NCBI RefSeq assembly: GCF_026410305.1 | Contig: NZ_JAPMLQ010000003.1 | Span: 186,001-250,000 of the forward strand | Length of the DNA: 64,000 nt | Source: Sulfitobacter sp. F26204 | GTDB lineage: Bacteria; Pseudomonadota; Alphaproteobacteria; Rhodobacterales; Rhodobacteraceae | Direction of reading: 5' to 3' | Shown: in pieces, positions 47,610 through 60,079 of the stretch | Layout of the letters: each line of letters starts with the position of its first letter | Numbering within the stretch: position 1 is the stretch's first letter | Translations under genes and position numbers: made by a program | The notes under the pieces: model-generated | Told to the model about the DNA's origin: nothing | Database searches by the model: none | Seen by the model: only the letters and a program-made list of their open reading frames with translations

Positions 47610-48038
47610 TCATCCCATGGATTTGGGCGGAATTGCATAGGTCAGGCTGGCCCGGGCAACCGGCATATTCATCCCTTCCGAAAACAACATGACGTCGCTG
47701 ACCGATAGTTGCTTACCCAACTTTAACAAACGCGCTTCGGCGATCAGCGGTACACCCGCTTCGGGCTTGCGCATGAAATCAATCGAACAGTTTGTGGTCA
47801 CCGCCAGGGCCTTGGGCCCGATATGCGCCAATGTCACGACATAGGCCGCGACATCTGCAAGCCCGAACATCGCAGGACCGGAGATGGTGCCACCGGGGCG
47901 CAAATGTTTGTCCGAAGTCAACAATCGCATCACAACCCTGCCCTCCGAAACTTCGTCGACGTGAAAATCATCTGCGACCTGTTCAAAGACCTCAACGAGG
48001 AAGGTGTTCAATTGCTCGGCACTCATCACCACGGCCAT
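47610..48038 (-). CDS. PaaI-family hotdog thioesterase
   Basis: A 142-aa hotdog-fold protein. The segment GGTISGPAMFGLADVAAY (about residues 51-68) with the helix-embedded aspartate and SIDFMRKPEAG are typical of PaaI/YdiI-type acyl-CoA thioesterases. The ATG at 48038 follows GGGAG; a longer frame to 48236 is not used. It is divergent from a crotonase-family gene, which suggests a shared role in acyl-CoA turnover. Confidence 0.87.
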   Translation of the reverse strand: MAVVMSAEQLNTFLVEVFEQVADDFHVDEVSEGRVVMRLLTSDKHLRPGGTISGPAMFGLADVAAYVVTLAHIGPKALAVTTNCSIDFMRKPEAGVPLIAEARLLKLGKQLSVSDVMLFSEGMNMPVARASLTYAIPPKSMG

Positions 48039-48097
48039 ACTTGTTCTCCCATGTATGCTTGGCCTAGAGTTGGCCCAGAAACTGCAGAGGTGGCAAG

Positions 48098-48883
48098 ATG
48101 GCAATTCTTGAAGTGACGCAACGTGGCCCCGTGGCCCATTTGACGTTGAATGCGCCGGAGCGGTTGAATGCTCTTTCGGATGAGATGTTGGCAGCCTTGC
48201 AAACCACATTGGACAGCTTTGCCAAAGACCCCGCAACTCGGGTTATTACCCTGTCCGGGGCAGGCAAGGCATTTTGTGCTGGACATGACCTGCGCCAGAT
48301 GACCGCCATGCGGCAGTCCGAGGATGGTGGTGCCGCTGCCTTCAAGGACCTGTTTGATCGCTGTGCGACCGTTATGGCGCGCATTCGCTCTCTGCCTCAA
48401 CCGGTCATTGCCCAGGTGCACGGCATTGCCACTGCTGCCGGGTGCCAATTGGTGGCGACCTGTGACATGGCGGTTGCTGCGGAAGGCACGCGATTTGGTG
48501 TAAACGGTGTCAATATTGGCCTGTTTTGCTCTACCCCCATGGTCGCCCTCAGCCGGAATATCCCGCGCAAACAAGCCTTTGAGATGTTGACCACAGGAGA
48601 GTTCATCGGGGCCGGGCGTGCGGTGGACTTGGGGCTGATAAACCGCTGCGTGCCGCAAGAGGATCTGGAGCAGGAAACCGCAGCACTTGCAAACCTAGTG
48701 GCCAGCAAACTCGGTGCCGCAGTGAAAATCGGCAAAGACGCATTTTATGCCCAAATCGAAATGGGAACGGCAGAGGCCTATCACTACACAGGCGACATCA
48801 TGGTCCAAAACATGATGCGCAGTGATACCTCCGAAGGCATTCAGGCATTTCTGGAAAAACGTGCGCCGAATTGGGATCAGTGA
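48098..48883 (+). CDS. crotonase-family protein, ECHDC3-like
   Basis: A 261-aa enoyl-CoA hydratase/isomerase-family protein. The oxyanion-hole and CoA-binding motifs are present (FCAGHDLRQ and HGIATAAGCQLVATCD), but the two catalytic glutamates of classical hydratases are replaced: the first by Gln in AAGCQLV, and the second region reads NGVNIGLFCSTP. The same replacements occur in the mitochondrial ECHDC3 group, which I recall only from memory. It may catalyse a different acyl-CoA reaction. A PaaI thioesterase is divergent. Confidence 0.88.
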   Translation: MAILEVTQRGPVAHLTLNAPERLNALSDEMLAALQTTLDSFAKDPATRVITLSGAGKAFCAGHDLRQMTAMRQSEDGGAAAFKDLFDRCATVMARIRSLPQPVIAQVHGIATAAGCQLVATCDMAVAAEGTRFGVNGVNIGLFCSTPMVALSRNIPRKQAFEMLTTGEFIGAGRAVDLGLINRCVPQEDLEQETAALANLVASKLGAAVKIGKDAFYAQIEMGTAEAYHYTGDIMVQNMMRSDTSEGIQAFLEKRAPNWDQ

Positions 48884-48886
48884 TTG

Positions 48887-48916
48887 TTTCGCAACTGTTA
48901 AGCCATTGTTGCGAAA
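48887..48916. repeat. inverted repeat after the crotonase gene
   Basis: TTTCGCAAC (48887-48895) and GTTGCGAAA (48908-48916) are perfect 9-bp inverted copies around a twelve-base loop. No T tract follows. It starts four bases after the crotonase stop and may stabilise the message end or be a binding site. Confidence 0.4.
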
Positions 48917-48926
48917 TCAGGGCTAT

Positions 48927-48948
48927 CAATTGGGGCACAATTGGGGCA
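48927..48948. repeat. 11-bp tandem repeat
   Basis: CAATTGGGGCA occurs twice in perfect tandem at 48927-48937 and 48938-48948. It lies between the inverted repeat after the crotonase gene and the long hairpin upstream of trmFO. The role is unknown. Confidence 0.5.
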
Positions 48949-48981
48949 TGTTTATGACATAGCGCAGAAGCGCTTGATTAT

Positions 48982-49061
48982 TTTTGGGTCGCCGTCCGGC
49001 AGAAGGTCCCTCCAGATCAGCCTCTCACTGATCGGCCATACCTGCAACGGCGACCCCAAAA
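48982..49061. other. long structured hairpin upstream of trmFO
   Basis: Arms at 48982-48995 and 49047-49061 pair over 14 bp with one bulged C (ten contiguous GC-rich pairs next to four A-T pairs). Inside, GCAG (48999-49002) can pair with CTGC (49042-49045), and a central hairpin has GATCAG (49015-49020) and CTGATC (49028-49033) around a seven-base loop. The GC part spans 72 bases, tRNA size, but lacks a T-loop and CCA end. It ends 70 bases before the trmFO ATG. Neither strand has a following T tract. Confidence 0.5.
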
Positions 49062-49131
49062 TCCCCCCGGATAGAAATCTGTAATACAACTGGCCATTGC
49101 GCCTGCGCCGCCCCTGTCCTAAATCCGTCAA

Positions 49132-50484
49132 ATGGATAAAATATTGCACATCATCGGCGGCGGCATGGCCGGATCTGAAGCGGCCTGGCAGGCTGCAAAC
49201 GCTGGCGTAAAGGTGGTCTTACATGAAATGCGCCCCAAAGTCGGCACTTTCGCCCATCAAACAGGCCTGTTGGGTGAAATGGTGTGTTCAAATTCCTTCA
49301 GATCAGATGATTCCGAACAGAATGCTGTTGGGTTGCTACATTGGGAAATGCGCGCTGCCGATGGCTTGATCATGGCGACCGCCGACAAACACAAACTGCC
49401 CGCAGGCGGTGCTTTGGCTGTAGACCGCGAGCCCTTCGCCCAATCGGTGACGGACAGCCTGATGGCGCATCCGAATGTAACGGTAGAACATGGTGAAATT
49501 ACCGAGCTGCCTGAAGATGGACAGTGGATCATCGCAACCGGTCCGTTGACCTCAGGCGCCCTGGCCACAGCGATTGCCGCCGAAACGGGTGCCGAAGCCC
49601 TGGCTTTTTTTGACGCCATCGCCCCCATTGTGCACCACGACAGCATCAACATGGATACCGCATGGATGCAGTCGCGCTATGACAAGGGCGAGACCGACGA
49701 AGAAAGAACCGCCTACCTCAATTGCCCAATGACCAGGGATCAATATGAGGCTTTTATCGACGCGTTGCTTGCAGCTGATAAAACTGAGTTCCGCGAAGGC
49801 GAAACCGCAGGGTATTTTGACGGCTGCCTGCCGATCGAAGTGATGGCGGAAAGAGGCCGGGAAACGTTGCGTTTTGGCCCGATGAAACCTGTGGGTCTGA
49901 CCAATCAGCACCAACCCGATGTCAAACCCTATGCCGTGGTGCAGCTGCGCCGCGATAATAAACTGGGTACATTGTATAATATGGTCGGCTTTCAGACAAA
50001 GATGAAATACGGCGCACAAACCAATGTTTTCAAGATGATTCCCGGCCTCGAAGATGCCTCTTTTGCGCGCCTTGGGGGGATCCATCGCAACTCTTTCATC
50101 AATTCGCCCACGCTGCTTGATGACCAGATGCGCCTGCGTTCGCGGCCCAACATCCGTTTTGCCGGCCAGATTACCGGTGTAGAAGGCTATGTTGAAAGCG
50201 CCGCAATGGGGCTGCTGGCAGGTCGCATGGCCGTTGCGGAAATGCAGGGTAGCAGCGCCCCGACACCGCCAAACACGACCGCAATGGGCGCACTCATTAC
50301 GCACATCACAGGTGGCGCAGAAGCAAAAACCTTTCAACCGATGAACGTGAATTTCGGACTGTTTCCGCCTGTCGAGGGATTGAAATCTGGCCGTCGCGGC
50401 CGCAAGGACCGCTACAAGGCCTATACAGACCGGGCCAAGCTGGATTGGCGTGCCTGGCTGGACAGGATCGCTGTGCCTGCCTAA
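49132..50484 (+). CDS. trmFO: methylenetetrahydrofolate-tRNA-(uracil-54-C5)-methyltransferase
   Basis: A 450-aa FAD-dependent enzyme that makes ribothymidine at position 54 of tRNA using methylene-THF. The N-terminal dinucleotide-binding motif [35 protein letters not shown] and the C-terminal [11 protein letters not shown] are typical of TrmFO (Gid). No Shine-Dalgarno is visible before the ATG, and a long hairpin lies in the leader. The downstream methyltransferase gene begins nine bases later. Confidence 0.95.
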   Translation: MDKILHIIGGGMAGSEAAWQAANAGVKVVLHEMRPKVGTFAHQTGLLGEMVCSNSFRSDDSEQNAVGLLHWEMRAADGLIMATADKHKLPAGGALAVDREPFAQSVTDSLMAHPNVTVEHGEITELPEDGQWIIATGPLTSGALATAIAAETGAEALAFFDAIAPIVHHDSINMDTAWMQSRYDKGETDEERTAYLNCPMTRDQYEAFIDALLAADKTEFREGETAGYFDGCLPIEVMAERGRETLRFGPMKPVGLTNQHQPDVKPYAVVQLRRDNKLGTLYNMVGFQTKMKYGAQTNVFKMIPGLEDASFARLGGIHRNSFINSPTLLDDQMRLRSRPNIRFAGQITGVEGYVESAAMGLLAGRMAVAEMQGSSAPTPPNTTAMGALITHITGGAEAKTFQPMNVNFGLFPPVEGLKSGRRGRKDRYKAYTDRAKLDWRAWLDRIAVPA

Positions 50485-50493
50485 ACTTGGCCC

Positions 50494-51102
50494 ATGACAG
50501 AAAATTTTCTGAACAAAGTCTATGCGGTACGCGGTGAGGAAGAAACCCGCGCACTTTATGATGCCTGGGCCACAAGTTACGAGGCCGAAGTGGCCGAAAA
50601 CGGCTATGCAACCCCAGGGCGCTGTGCGGCTGCGCTTGCCAAAGTCACTGCTGACCTGACGGCACCGGTTCTTGATTTTGGATGTGGCACTGGCCTGTCG
50701 GGTTTGGCGCTAAGACTCGCCGGGTTCACCACTATTGACGGTGTGGATATTTCCGAGGAAATGTTGCGCCATGCAGCAGCAAAGGATGTCTACCGCAACT
50801 TAACCCGGATCGAAGGTGACGCCGGTTCAACCGCCAAAACCTATGGTGCGATTGCCGCAATCGGCGTGATCGGATCTGGTGCGGCCCCTGTTTCGGTTCT
50901 GGATATGTTGATGAAGGCATTGCCACGCGACGGTCGGTTGGTCTTTTCCTTTAATGACCACACCCTCAACGACCCCATCTATGAAGGACGAATTTCCGAA
51001 TGGACCGACTGTGGTGCCGCCCGTCTGATTTTTCGTGAGCACGGGGATCACTTCCCTAAGCTCAAGATCAACTCCAATGTCTATATACTTGAAAAAACGT
51101 GA
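50494..51102 (+). CDS. class I SAM-dependent methyltransferase
   Basis: A 202-aa methyltransferase with motif I VLDFGCGTGLSGLALR (about residues 51-66), followed by DGVDISEEMLRHA and a C-terminal FNDHTLN. It resembles the Williams-Beuren-syndrome-like small methyltransferases; the substrate is unknown. It lies between trmFO and gluQRS, both tRNA-modification genes, and its stop overlaps the gluQRS GTG start by four bases, so a tRNA-related role is possible but not shown. Confidence 0.85.
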   Translation: MTENFLNKVYAVRGEEETRALYDAWATSYEAEVAENGYATPGRCAAALAKVTADLTAPVLDFGCGTGLSGLALRLAGFTTIDGVDISEEMLRHAAAKDVYRNLTRIEGDAGSTAKTYGAIAAIGVIGSGAAPVSVLDMLMKALPRDGRLVFSFNDHTLNDPIYEGRISEWTDCGAARLIFREHGDHFPKLKINSNVYILEKT

Positions 51103-52007
51103 CTTTCAGAACCCGTTTTGCGCCATCCCCAACCGGGCCACTGCATCTGGGGCACGCATATTCGGCAAAACGCGCCTATGATATGGCGGCTGCTGCAGAT
51201 GGTGAATTTCTGCTGCGGATCGAAGACATTGATCAAGGTCGCGCGCGCCCCGAATGGGAGGCACAGATCTATGACGATCTCGCCTGGCTCGGGTTGAGTT
51301 GGCCACAACCGGTAATGCGCCAGTCAGAGCGGCGCGCTGCCTATGATTTGGTTTTGGACTCCCTGTGGTCTCTTGGTTGTCTGTATCCCTGCAGCTGTAG
51401 GCGTTCCGACATCTCTGCCGTGCTTTCCGCCCCTCAGGAAGGCGTTGCAACCTTGGGACCGGACGGCTTGATCTATCCGGGCACCTGTCGATCCGCGAAA
51501 AACCTGCGCAGCTCATCACGCCCCAGAACTGATGTCGTTCTGCGGCTTGATTTCCAGGCGGCACTGGAGCGGATTAGCCCGCAAACCCCTGTTGATGAAC
51601 AGGTCTTCAGCTTTATCGAGACCGGGGCAGGTCCGAAGGGGGAAACAGCCTGTATCTCGTTCACGGGTCAGGATGTCATCTCTTCAGTTGGTGATATTGT
51701 CATTGCACGTCGCAACATGGGCACTTCATATCACCTCGCCGTGGTGGTCGATGACGCCGCCCAGAAGATCAGCCATGTGGTGCGCGGTGCTGATTTGTTC
51801 GAAGCGACCAAAATCCATGTTGTGTTGCAAAGGCTACTGAACCTGCCAACACCACATTACCATCATCATCGGTTGATCAGGGACAATAACAACAAAAGAC
51901 TGGCAAAAAGGGATGACGCACGGGCCATTTCACAGTTTCGCGCCGAGGGTATGGAACCAAAAGAAATCTATTCATTATTAGATGATTGCAATTTAAACTT
52001 AAAGTAA
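51099..52007 (+). CDS. gluQRS: glutamyl-Q tRNA(Asp) synthetase
   Basis: A 302-aa truncated glutamyl-tRNA synthetase that attaches glutamate to queuosine at position 34 of tRNA-Asp. The class I motif is APSPTGPLHLGHAYSA (about residues 8-23), the KMSKS-equivalent is KRLAKRDDA, and the zinc site is CSCRR with a later GTC. It lacks the C-terminal anticodon-binding domain of GltX, hence the assignment. The start is GTG overlapping the previous stop (GTGA). Confidence 0.93.
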   Translation: MTFRTRFAPSPTGPLHLGHAYSAKRAYDMAAAADGEFLLRIEDIDQGRARPEWEAQIYDDLAWLGLSWPQPVMRQSERRAAYDLVLDSLWSLGCLYPCSCRRSDISAVLSAPQEGVATLGPDGLIYPGTCRSAKNLRSSSRPRTDVVLRLDFQAALERISPQTPVDEQVFSFIETGAGPKGETACISFTGQDVISSVGDIVIARRNMGTSYHLAVVVDDAAQKISHVVRGADLFEATKIHVVLQRLLNLPTPHYHHHRLIRDNNNKRLAKRDDARAISQFRAEGMEPKEIYSLLDDCNLNLK

Positions 52008-52016
52008 AACCTTAAG

Positions 52017-52373
52017 TCAGATTGGCCTTGCAATTTCCTGCACCTCACCGTTATGGATCGCGCGGTAAAAACAATGTCGCCGCCCGGTGTGGCATGCCGC
52101 CCCGGTCTGGTTCACCAGCACCAGCAAACAATCCTGGTCGCAATCAAACCGCATCTCCACAAGTTCTTGAACGTGGCCGCTGGTTTCGCCTTTTACCCAA
52201 AACGCCCGACGCGAGCGGCTCCAATAGGTAACCTGACCTGTTTCAAGCGTGCGTGCGATGCTCTGGGCGTTCATCCATGCGAGCATCAAAACTTCGTGAC
52301 TGGTGGCATCTTGCGCAATGGCAGGGATCAACCCTGCTTCATTAAATGTCAGCTGCGTCGGATCAAAAATCAT
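52017..52373 (-). CDS. hisI: phosphoribosyl-AMP cyclohydrolase
   Basis: A 118-aa enzyme of histidine synthesis that opens the purine ring of PR-AMP. Family segments are [28 protein letters not shown] and the zinc/magnesium-binding [11 protein letters not shown] with HTGRRHCFY. The start ATG at 52373 follows AAGGAAG; a TTG six codons upstream has no advantage. It has no HisE fusion. It is divergent from the IscU-like scaffold gene. Confidence 0.95.
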   Translation of the reverse strand: MIFDPTQLTFNEAGLIPAIAQDATSHEVLMLAWMNAQSIARTLETGQVTYWSRSRRAFWVKGETSGHVQELVEMRFDCDQDCLLVLVNQTGAACHTGRRHCFYRAIHNGEVQEIARPI

Positions 52374-52450
52374 GTTGCAATCTTCCTTCAAAAATTTTGC
52401 ATCTGCGGACGGGAAGGTTATGTAGGGATTAACGGGTGAAGGAAATAGCC

Positions 52451-52915
52451 ATGGCTGGCGAGACCGATCTGATCAAACTCTATTCTGCGCGCATTCTGGC
52501 GTTGGCTGCTGAGATTCCGCATCTGGGCCGACTGGAATCGCCGGATGCGACGGTCAAGCGCCGATCGCCGCTCTGTGGATCTACGGTGACGGTGGATGTA
52601 CAGGTTACTGATGGCCGGCTGACAGATCTGGGCCAAGACGTCAAAGCCTGCGCTCTGGGGCAGGCAGCGGCTGCGGTTGCAGGTGAAGCAGCACCTGGTG
52701 CCACTCTGGATGTCATCACACGCGGGCGCGACCAGTTGCGGGCAATGTTGAAAGAGCATGGGAAAGTCCCCGACGCTCCCTTTGACGGTTTTGACGTATT
52801 GACCCCGGCTGTTGCTTTTAAAAACCGCCATGCCTCCATAATGTTGAGCATGGAAGCCATCGTCGAGGCCATGGAAGAGGCCGCCGCTGGCACTTCGGGC
52901 GTCAGCCAGGCCTAA
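52451..52915 (+). CDS. IscU/NifU-N-like iron-sulfur scaffold protein
   Basis: A 154-aa protein with the IscU fold pattern. Two of the usual three cluster ligands are present, in [10 protein letters not shown] (about residue 42) and [10 protein letters not shown] (about 68), but the third position, Cys in the KxHCSxLA region of IscU, reads [12 protein letters not shown], so Ala replaces Cys. The start is taken at 52451 ([12 protein letters not shown]) after a GAAGGAAA site. It may deliver clusters by another route or have a non-scaffold role. It is divergent from hisI. Confidence 0.8.
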   Translation: MAGETDLIKLYSARILALAAEIPHLGRLESPDATVKRRSPLCGSTVTVDVQVTDGRLTDLGQDVKACALGQAAAAVAGEAAPGATLDVITRGRDQLRAMLKEHGKVPDAPFDGFDVLTPAVAFKNRHASIMLSMEAIVEAMEEAAAGTSGVSQA

Positions 52916-52948
52916 AAAAAACGCCGCACATCCCGAAGGATGGCGGCG
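52914..52948 (-). terminator. terminator on the minus strand, after the 42-aa gene
   Basis: A stem (CGCCGC with GCGGCG, then CATCC with GGATG, CGAA-type loop) spans 52922-52948; on the minus strand it is followed by eight T residues. On the plus strand it lacks a T tract, so it does not end the scaffold gene. It could end the recG/small-gene transcript, about 140 bases after the 42-aa ORF. Confidence 0.75.
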
Positions 52949-53088
52949 TAAGGAAGGCGTTCCTCATGTGGGACCCGATTTACCCAAGGGGCCGAAACCC
53001 CGTGTCGACCAAGGACAGGCAGTGTCAGTCGACCGCATCAGTTGGGACGAATGCATAGGGCAAATCGGCATGAGAGCGCAGGCAGAAA

Positions 53089-53217
53089 TCAAACAAAAGC
53101 AGGTAGATACAAACCAACAACAAGCATCACAACCAGTGCTGCCGCACCGATGGCATCCTGCAAGATCGTATCCTGAGACCGCGTGGCGATGGATCTGAGT
53201 GTCTTGAGCGTTGTCAT
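53089..53217 (-). CDS. 42-aa single-helix membrane protein
   Basis: A tiny frame MTTLKTLRSIATRSQ... with a basic N-terminus and one hydrophobic helix (AAALVVMLVVGLYLPAF, about residues 25-41). A clear GGGAG lies six bases before the ATG and a strong minus-strand terminator follows, so it is probably a real gene. I recall similar short proteins in Rhodobacteraceae but no function. It is the last gene after ctrA-ligA-recG. Confidence 0.75.
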   Translation of the reverse strand: MTTLKTLRSIATRSQDTILQDAIGAAALVVMLVVGLYLPAFV

Positions 53218-53315
53218 CAGTATCTCCCGTTCTTGTTGCCCCTTTGTTCTCACTTCCTCGTTCGCTTGTAAAGAACTTTTTACGAACATTTGTGAACAAA
53301 AGAAGGTAATTACAT

Positions 53316-57601
<4,286 letters not shown>

Positions 57602-57612
57602 TTATCTCATGT

Positions 57613-58320
57613 TCACGCTGTTGCGGCCAAGCTCATCTGGCCGGGTTCCGGGTCTCGCAGGACATAGCCACGTCCCCATACCGTTTCGATATAATTTTCG
57701 CCGCCTGTTGCGATGCTCAGCTTCTTGCGTAGCTTGCAAATAAATACATCGATGATCTTCAGTTCGGGTTCATCCATGCCCCCGTAAAGGTGGTTAAGAA
57801 ACATTTCCTTGGTCAGGGTTGTGCCCTTGCGCAGGGAAAGCAGCTCAAGCATCTGATATTCCTTGCCCGTCAAATGCACGGTCTGATTGTCGACACTCAC
57901 CGTTTTTGCATCAAGATTGACGGCGATTTGCCCTGTCTCGATAACAGATTGCGAATGCCCCTTGGACCGCCTGATGATTGCATGGATTCGGGCCACCAGT
58001 TCTTCGCGGTGAAACGGTTTCGTCAGGTAATCGTCTGCACCGAATCCGAACCCCTTGATCTTGTTCTCCGTATCGTCGGACCCGGAAAGGATCAGGATCG
58101 GCGTTTCAATCCGGCTCAACCGCAGTTGCCGCAATACCTCATGGCCATTCATGTCGGGGAGTTCGAGATCCAGCAGAATAAGATCATAATCATACAATTT
58201 TGCCAAATCTATCCCTTCTTCCCCCAAATCGGTAGCGTAGACGTTCAAATTGGCATGTGTCAGCATCAACTCAATGCTGCGCGAGGTTGTTGGGTCATCT
58301 TCGACAAGCAGTACACGCAT
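57613..58320 (-). CDS. ctrA: cell-cycle response regulator CtrA
   Basis: A 235-aa OmpR-type response regulator with phosphoacceptor Asp51 in LLDLELPDM and a winged-helix DNA-binding domain ([38 protein letters not shown]). In Rhodobacterales CtrA controls motility, gene-transfer agents and quorum responses, and is often dispensable. The gene is near sciP, which encodes a CtrA antagonist. A near-consensus CtrA box lies 56-70 bases before the start. Confidence 0.98.
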   Translation of the reverse strand: MRVLLVEDDPTTSRSIELMLTHANLNVYATDLGEEGIDLAKLYDYDLILLDLELPDMNGHEVLRQLRLSRIETPILILSGSDDTENKIKGFGFGADDYLTKPFHREELVARIHAIIRRSKGHSQSVIETGQIAVNLDAKTVSVDNQTVHLTGKEYQMLELLSLRKGTTLTKEMFLNHLYGGMDEPELKIIDVFICKLRKKLSIATGGENYIETVWGRGYVLRDPEPGQMSLAATA

Positions 58321-58375
58321 TCATCTTCTCCAAATCGTCTTCATCACGGTTGGACTGGATCGTGAACATAAAAGG

Positions 58376-58390
58376 TTAACCACCCGTTAC
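58376..58390. promoter_or_regulatory. CtrA-box-like site upstream of ctrA
   Basis: TTAA (58376-58379), seven bases, then TTAC (58387-58390) matches the CtrA pattern TTAA-N7-TTAA at seven of eight positions. Its position 56-70 bases before ctrA suits autoregulation, as known in Caulobacter. Confidence 0.5.
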
Positions 58391-58416
58391 CGATGTGCAA
58401 AATCTAAACAAACAAC

Positions 58417-58695
58417 TTAAGGTTGTCTATACTTTTGTACCATTGTTGCCTTCAATGCGGATTCACCGTGTTCTGTAACGGCGCGTACCCACTCAAGAAA
58501 TTCTTCTTCGCTGATTTGATAGCGCGCAAGCGCTTCCTCCTGGCTCAGCAGGCCGTATACGACCCCACGAACAACTGCCGCCTTGCGTGAAGCAACCCAC
58601 CGCCTTGTTTTAGTACTTGGCAGGTCGGCCTGGCTCATGATGCTGCCATCGGCCAGCGTCACAGACCGCAGGCCATCCACTTTTTTCAGATACAT
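58417..58695 (-). CDS. sciP: CtrA inhibitor SciP (DUF1153)
   Basis: A 92-aa helix-turn-helix protein that binds CtrA and blocks its activation of transcription. The sequence MYLKKVDGLRSVTL, TRRWVASRKAAVVR and ALARYQISEEEFLEW is typical. The start is the ATG at 58695; the preceding TTG is less likely. It lies upstream of ctrA on the same strand, separated by about 96 bases that hold the CtrA-like box. Confidence 0.95.
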   Translation of the reverse strand: MYLKKVDGLRSVTLADGSIMSQADLPSTKTRRWVASRKAAVVRGVVYGLLSQEEALARYQISEEEFLEWVRAVTEHGESALKATMVQKYRQP

Positions 58696-58766
58696 CAATA
58701 CTATCCAATCCTTCGTACAGAAAGCAGATTGACCAGATTGCCCTTAACGCCGCATGAAGCAGCCCC

Positions 58767-58794
58767 TTGTGAGTAGTTAGGATTTTCCTATATT
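58767..58794 (+). promoter_or_regulatory. sigma70-like promoter for mnmA
   Basis: TTGTGA (58767-58772) and TATATT (58789-58794) are 16 bases apart, about 25 bases before the mnmA start. GTTAGGA (58776-58782) and TCCTAAC (58798-58804), a 7-bp inverted repeat, straddle the -10 box and may be an operator. Confidence 0.4.
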
Positions 58795-58818
58795 CCCTCC
58801 TAACAACTCCCGGAGAGC

Positions 58819-59964
58819 ATGATGCCGCTTGATCAGACCCCACCGCTGAATTCTCTTGGCTTTGCCAAGGCCCCCGCCGACACTCGGGTCGTGGTGGCAA
58901 TGTCGGGTGGTGTCGACAGTTCGGTCGTGGCCGCGATGCTGTCTGAAGAAGGCTATGACGTCATCGGCGTCACGCTTCAACTGTACGATCACGGCGCAGC
59001 CTTGGCCAAAAAAGGTGCCTGTTGCGCAGGGATCGACATTCACGATGCGCGTCGCGTCGCCGAGGAAATGGGTTTTCCGCATTATGTCCTGGACTATGAA
59101 AATATTTTCCAGGATGCCGTTATCGACGAATTTGCAGACAGCTATCTGAACGGGGCGACGCCTGTACCCTGCATCCGCTGCAACGAACGGGTCAAGTTCA
59201 AGGACCTGCTTGAAACCGCACGCGACCTTGAAGCGGACTGCATGGCGACCGGACACTACATCCAACGCAAAATGGGCACCGAAGGTCCGGAATTACACAG
59301 TGCCGCAGATGCCAGCCGAGACCAGAGCTATTTTCTGTTTTCCACCACGGCGGAACAGCTTGACTTCTTGCGCTTTCCATTGGGTCATCTGCCTTCCAAG
59401 GACGATACGCGGGCATTAGCTGCAAAATACGGTCTGAGTGTTGCTATGAAACCGGACAGTCAGGATATTTGCTTTGTCCCGAACGGTGATTACGCTGCCG
59501 TCATTCGCAAATTGCGCCCCGAAGCAGAAGGCCCCGGCAATATTGTTGATGCCAACGGTACAGTTCTGGCCCGACATGATGGGATCATACATTACACCAT
59601 CGGGCAACGCCGTGGCCTTGGCATCGGGGGGTTGGCGGATCCATTGTATGTTGTAAAACTCGATGCCGACCGCAAGGAAGTCGTCGTAGGACCAAAATCC
59701 ATGCTGGCAACCCGCACCGTACCCGTGCGTGAAATCAACTGGTTGGGTGATGCGCCGATGATGTCACGCAGCGAATGGCCGATTGCGGTCAAGGTCCGCT
59801 CAACACGGCCACCGCGTGATGCCATTTTGCGCCCCATCAGCGACACAACAGCAGAGGTCGAATTGCTGACCCCGGAACAAGGTGTTTCGCCGGGCCAGGC
59901 CTGTGTCTTTTACGACCCCGAGAGTAGCCGCATCTTTGGCGGCGGTTGGATTCATAAAGGCTGA
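58819..59964 (+). CDS. mnmA: tRNA-specific 2-thiouridylase MnmA
   Basis: A 381-aa enzyme that thiolates uridine 34 of tRNAs for Lys, Glu and Gln. The PP-loop [14 protein letters not shown] is near residue 28, the two catalytic-cysteine regions are [10 protein letters not shown] and DICFVP, and [10 protein letters not shown] is typical. The start is ATG 58819, with a second ATG at 58822 that has better spacing from GGAG. It is divergent from sciP. Confidence 0.96.
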   Translation: MMPLDQTPPLNSLGFAKAPADTRVVVAMSGGVDSSVVAAMLSEEGYDVIGVTLQLYDHGAALAKKGACCAGIDIHDARRVAEEMGFPHYVLDYENIFQDAVIDEFADSYLNGATPVPCIRCNERVKFKDLLETARDLEADCMATGHYIQRKMGTEGPELHSAADASRDQSYFLFSTTAEQLDFLRFPLGHLPSKDDTRALAAKYGLSVAMKPDSQDICFVPNGDYAAVIRKLRPEAEGPGNIVDANGTVLARHDGIIHYTIGQRRGLGIGGLADPLYVVKLDADRKEVVVGPKSMLATRTVPVREINWLGDAPMMSRSEWPIAVKVRSTRPPRDAILRPISDTTAEVELLTPEQGVSPGQACVFYDPESSRIFGGGWIHKG

Positions 59965-60079
59965 TCCAGCCCCGGAGGGCGCAAACGGTTACCAAGCTGG
60001 GAGGGCGTGGATGCGGTGCGTCAGCGTCACCGGGTTTTGATCAGATCCCCCTCTCAAAGTGGCAAAGCCCCATCAGAGG

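Noticed and set aside
48986-49057. A tRNA gene in the hairpin upstream of trmFO
   Set aside because: The length and terminal stem suit a tRNA, but there is no T-loop GTTCGA-type sequence, no D-loop consensus, no T at position 33 of the seven-base loop, and no CCA end on either strand.
48952-49149. A 65-aa minus-strand protein opposite the trmFO leader
   Set aside because: The frame runs through both arms of the hairpin and into the trmFO start, with no ribosome-binding site; the palindromic structure explains the open frame better.
52914-52948. Terminator of the IscU-like scaffold gene
   Set aside because: The hairpin follows the gene, but the T tract is on the minus strand only, so it terminates transcription arriving from the right.
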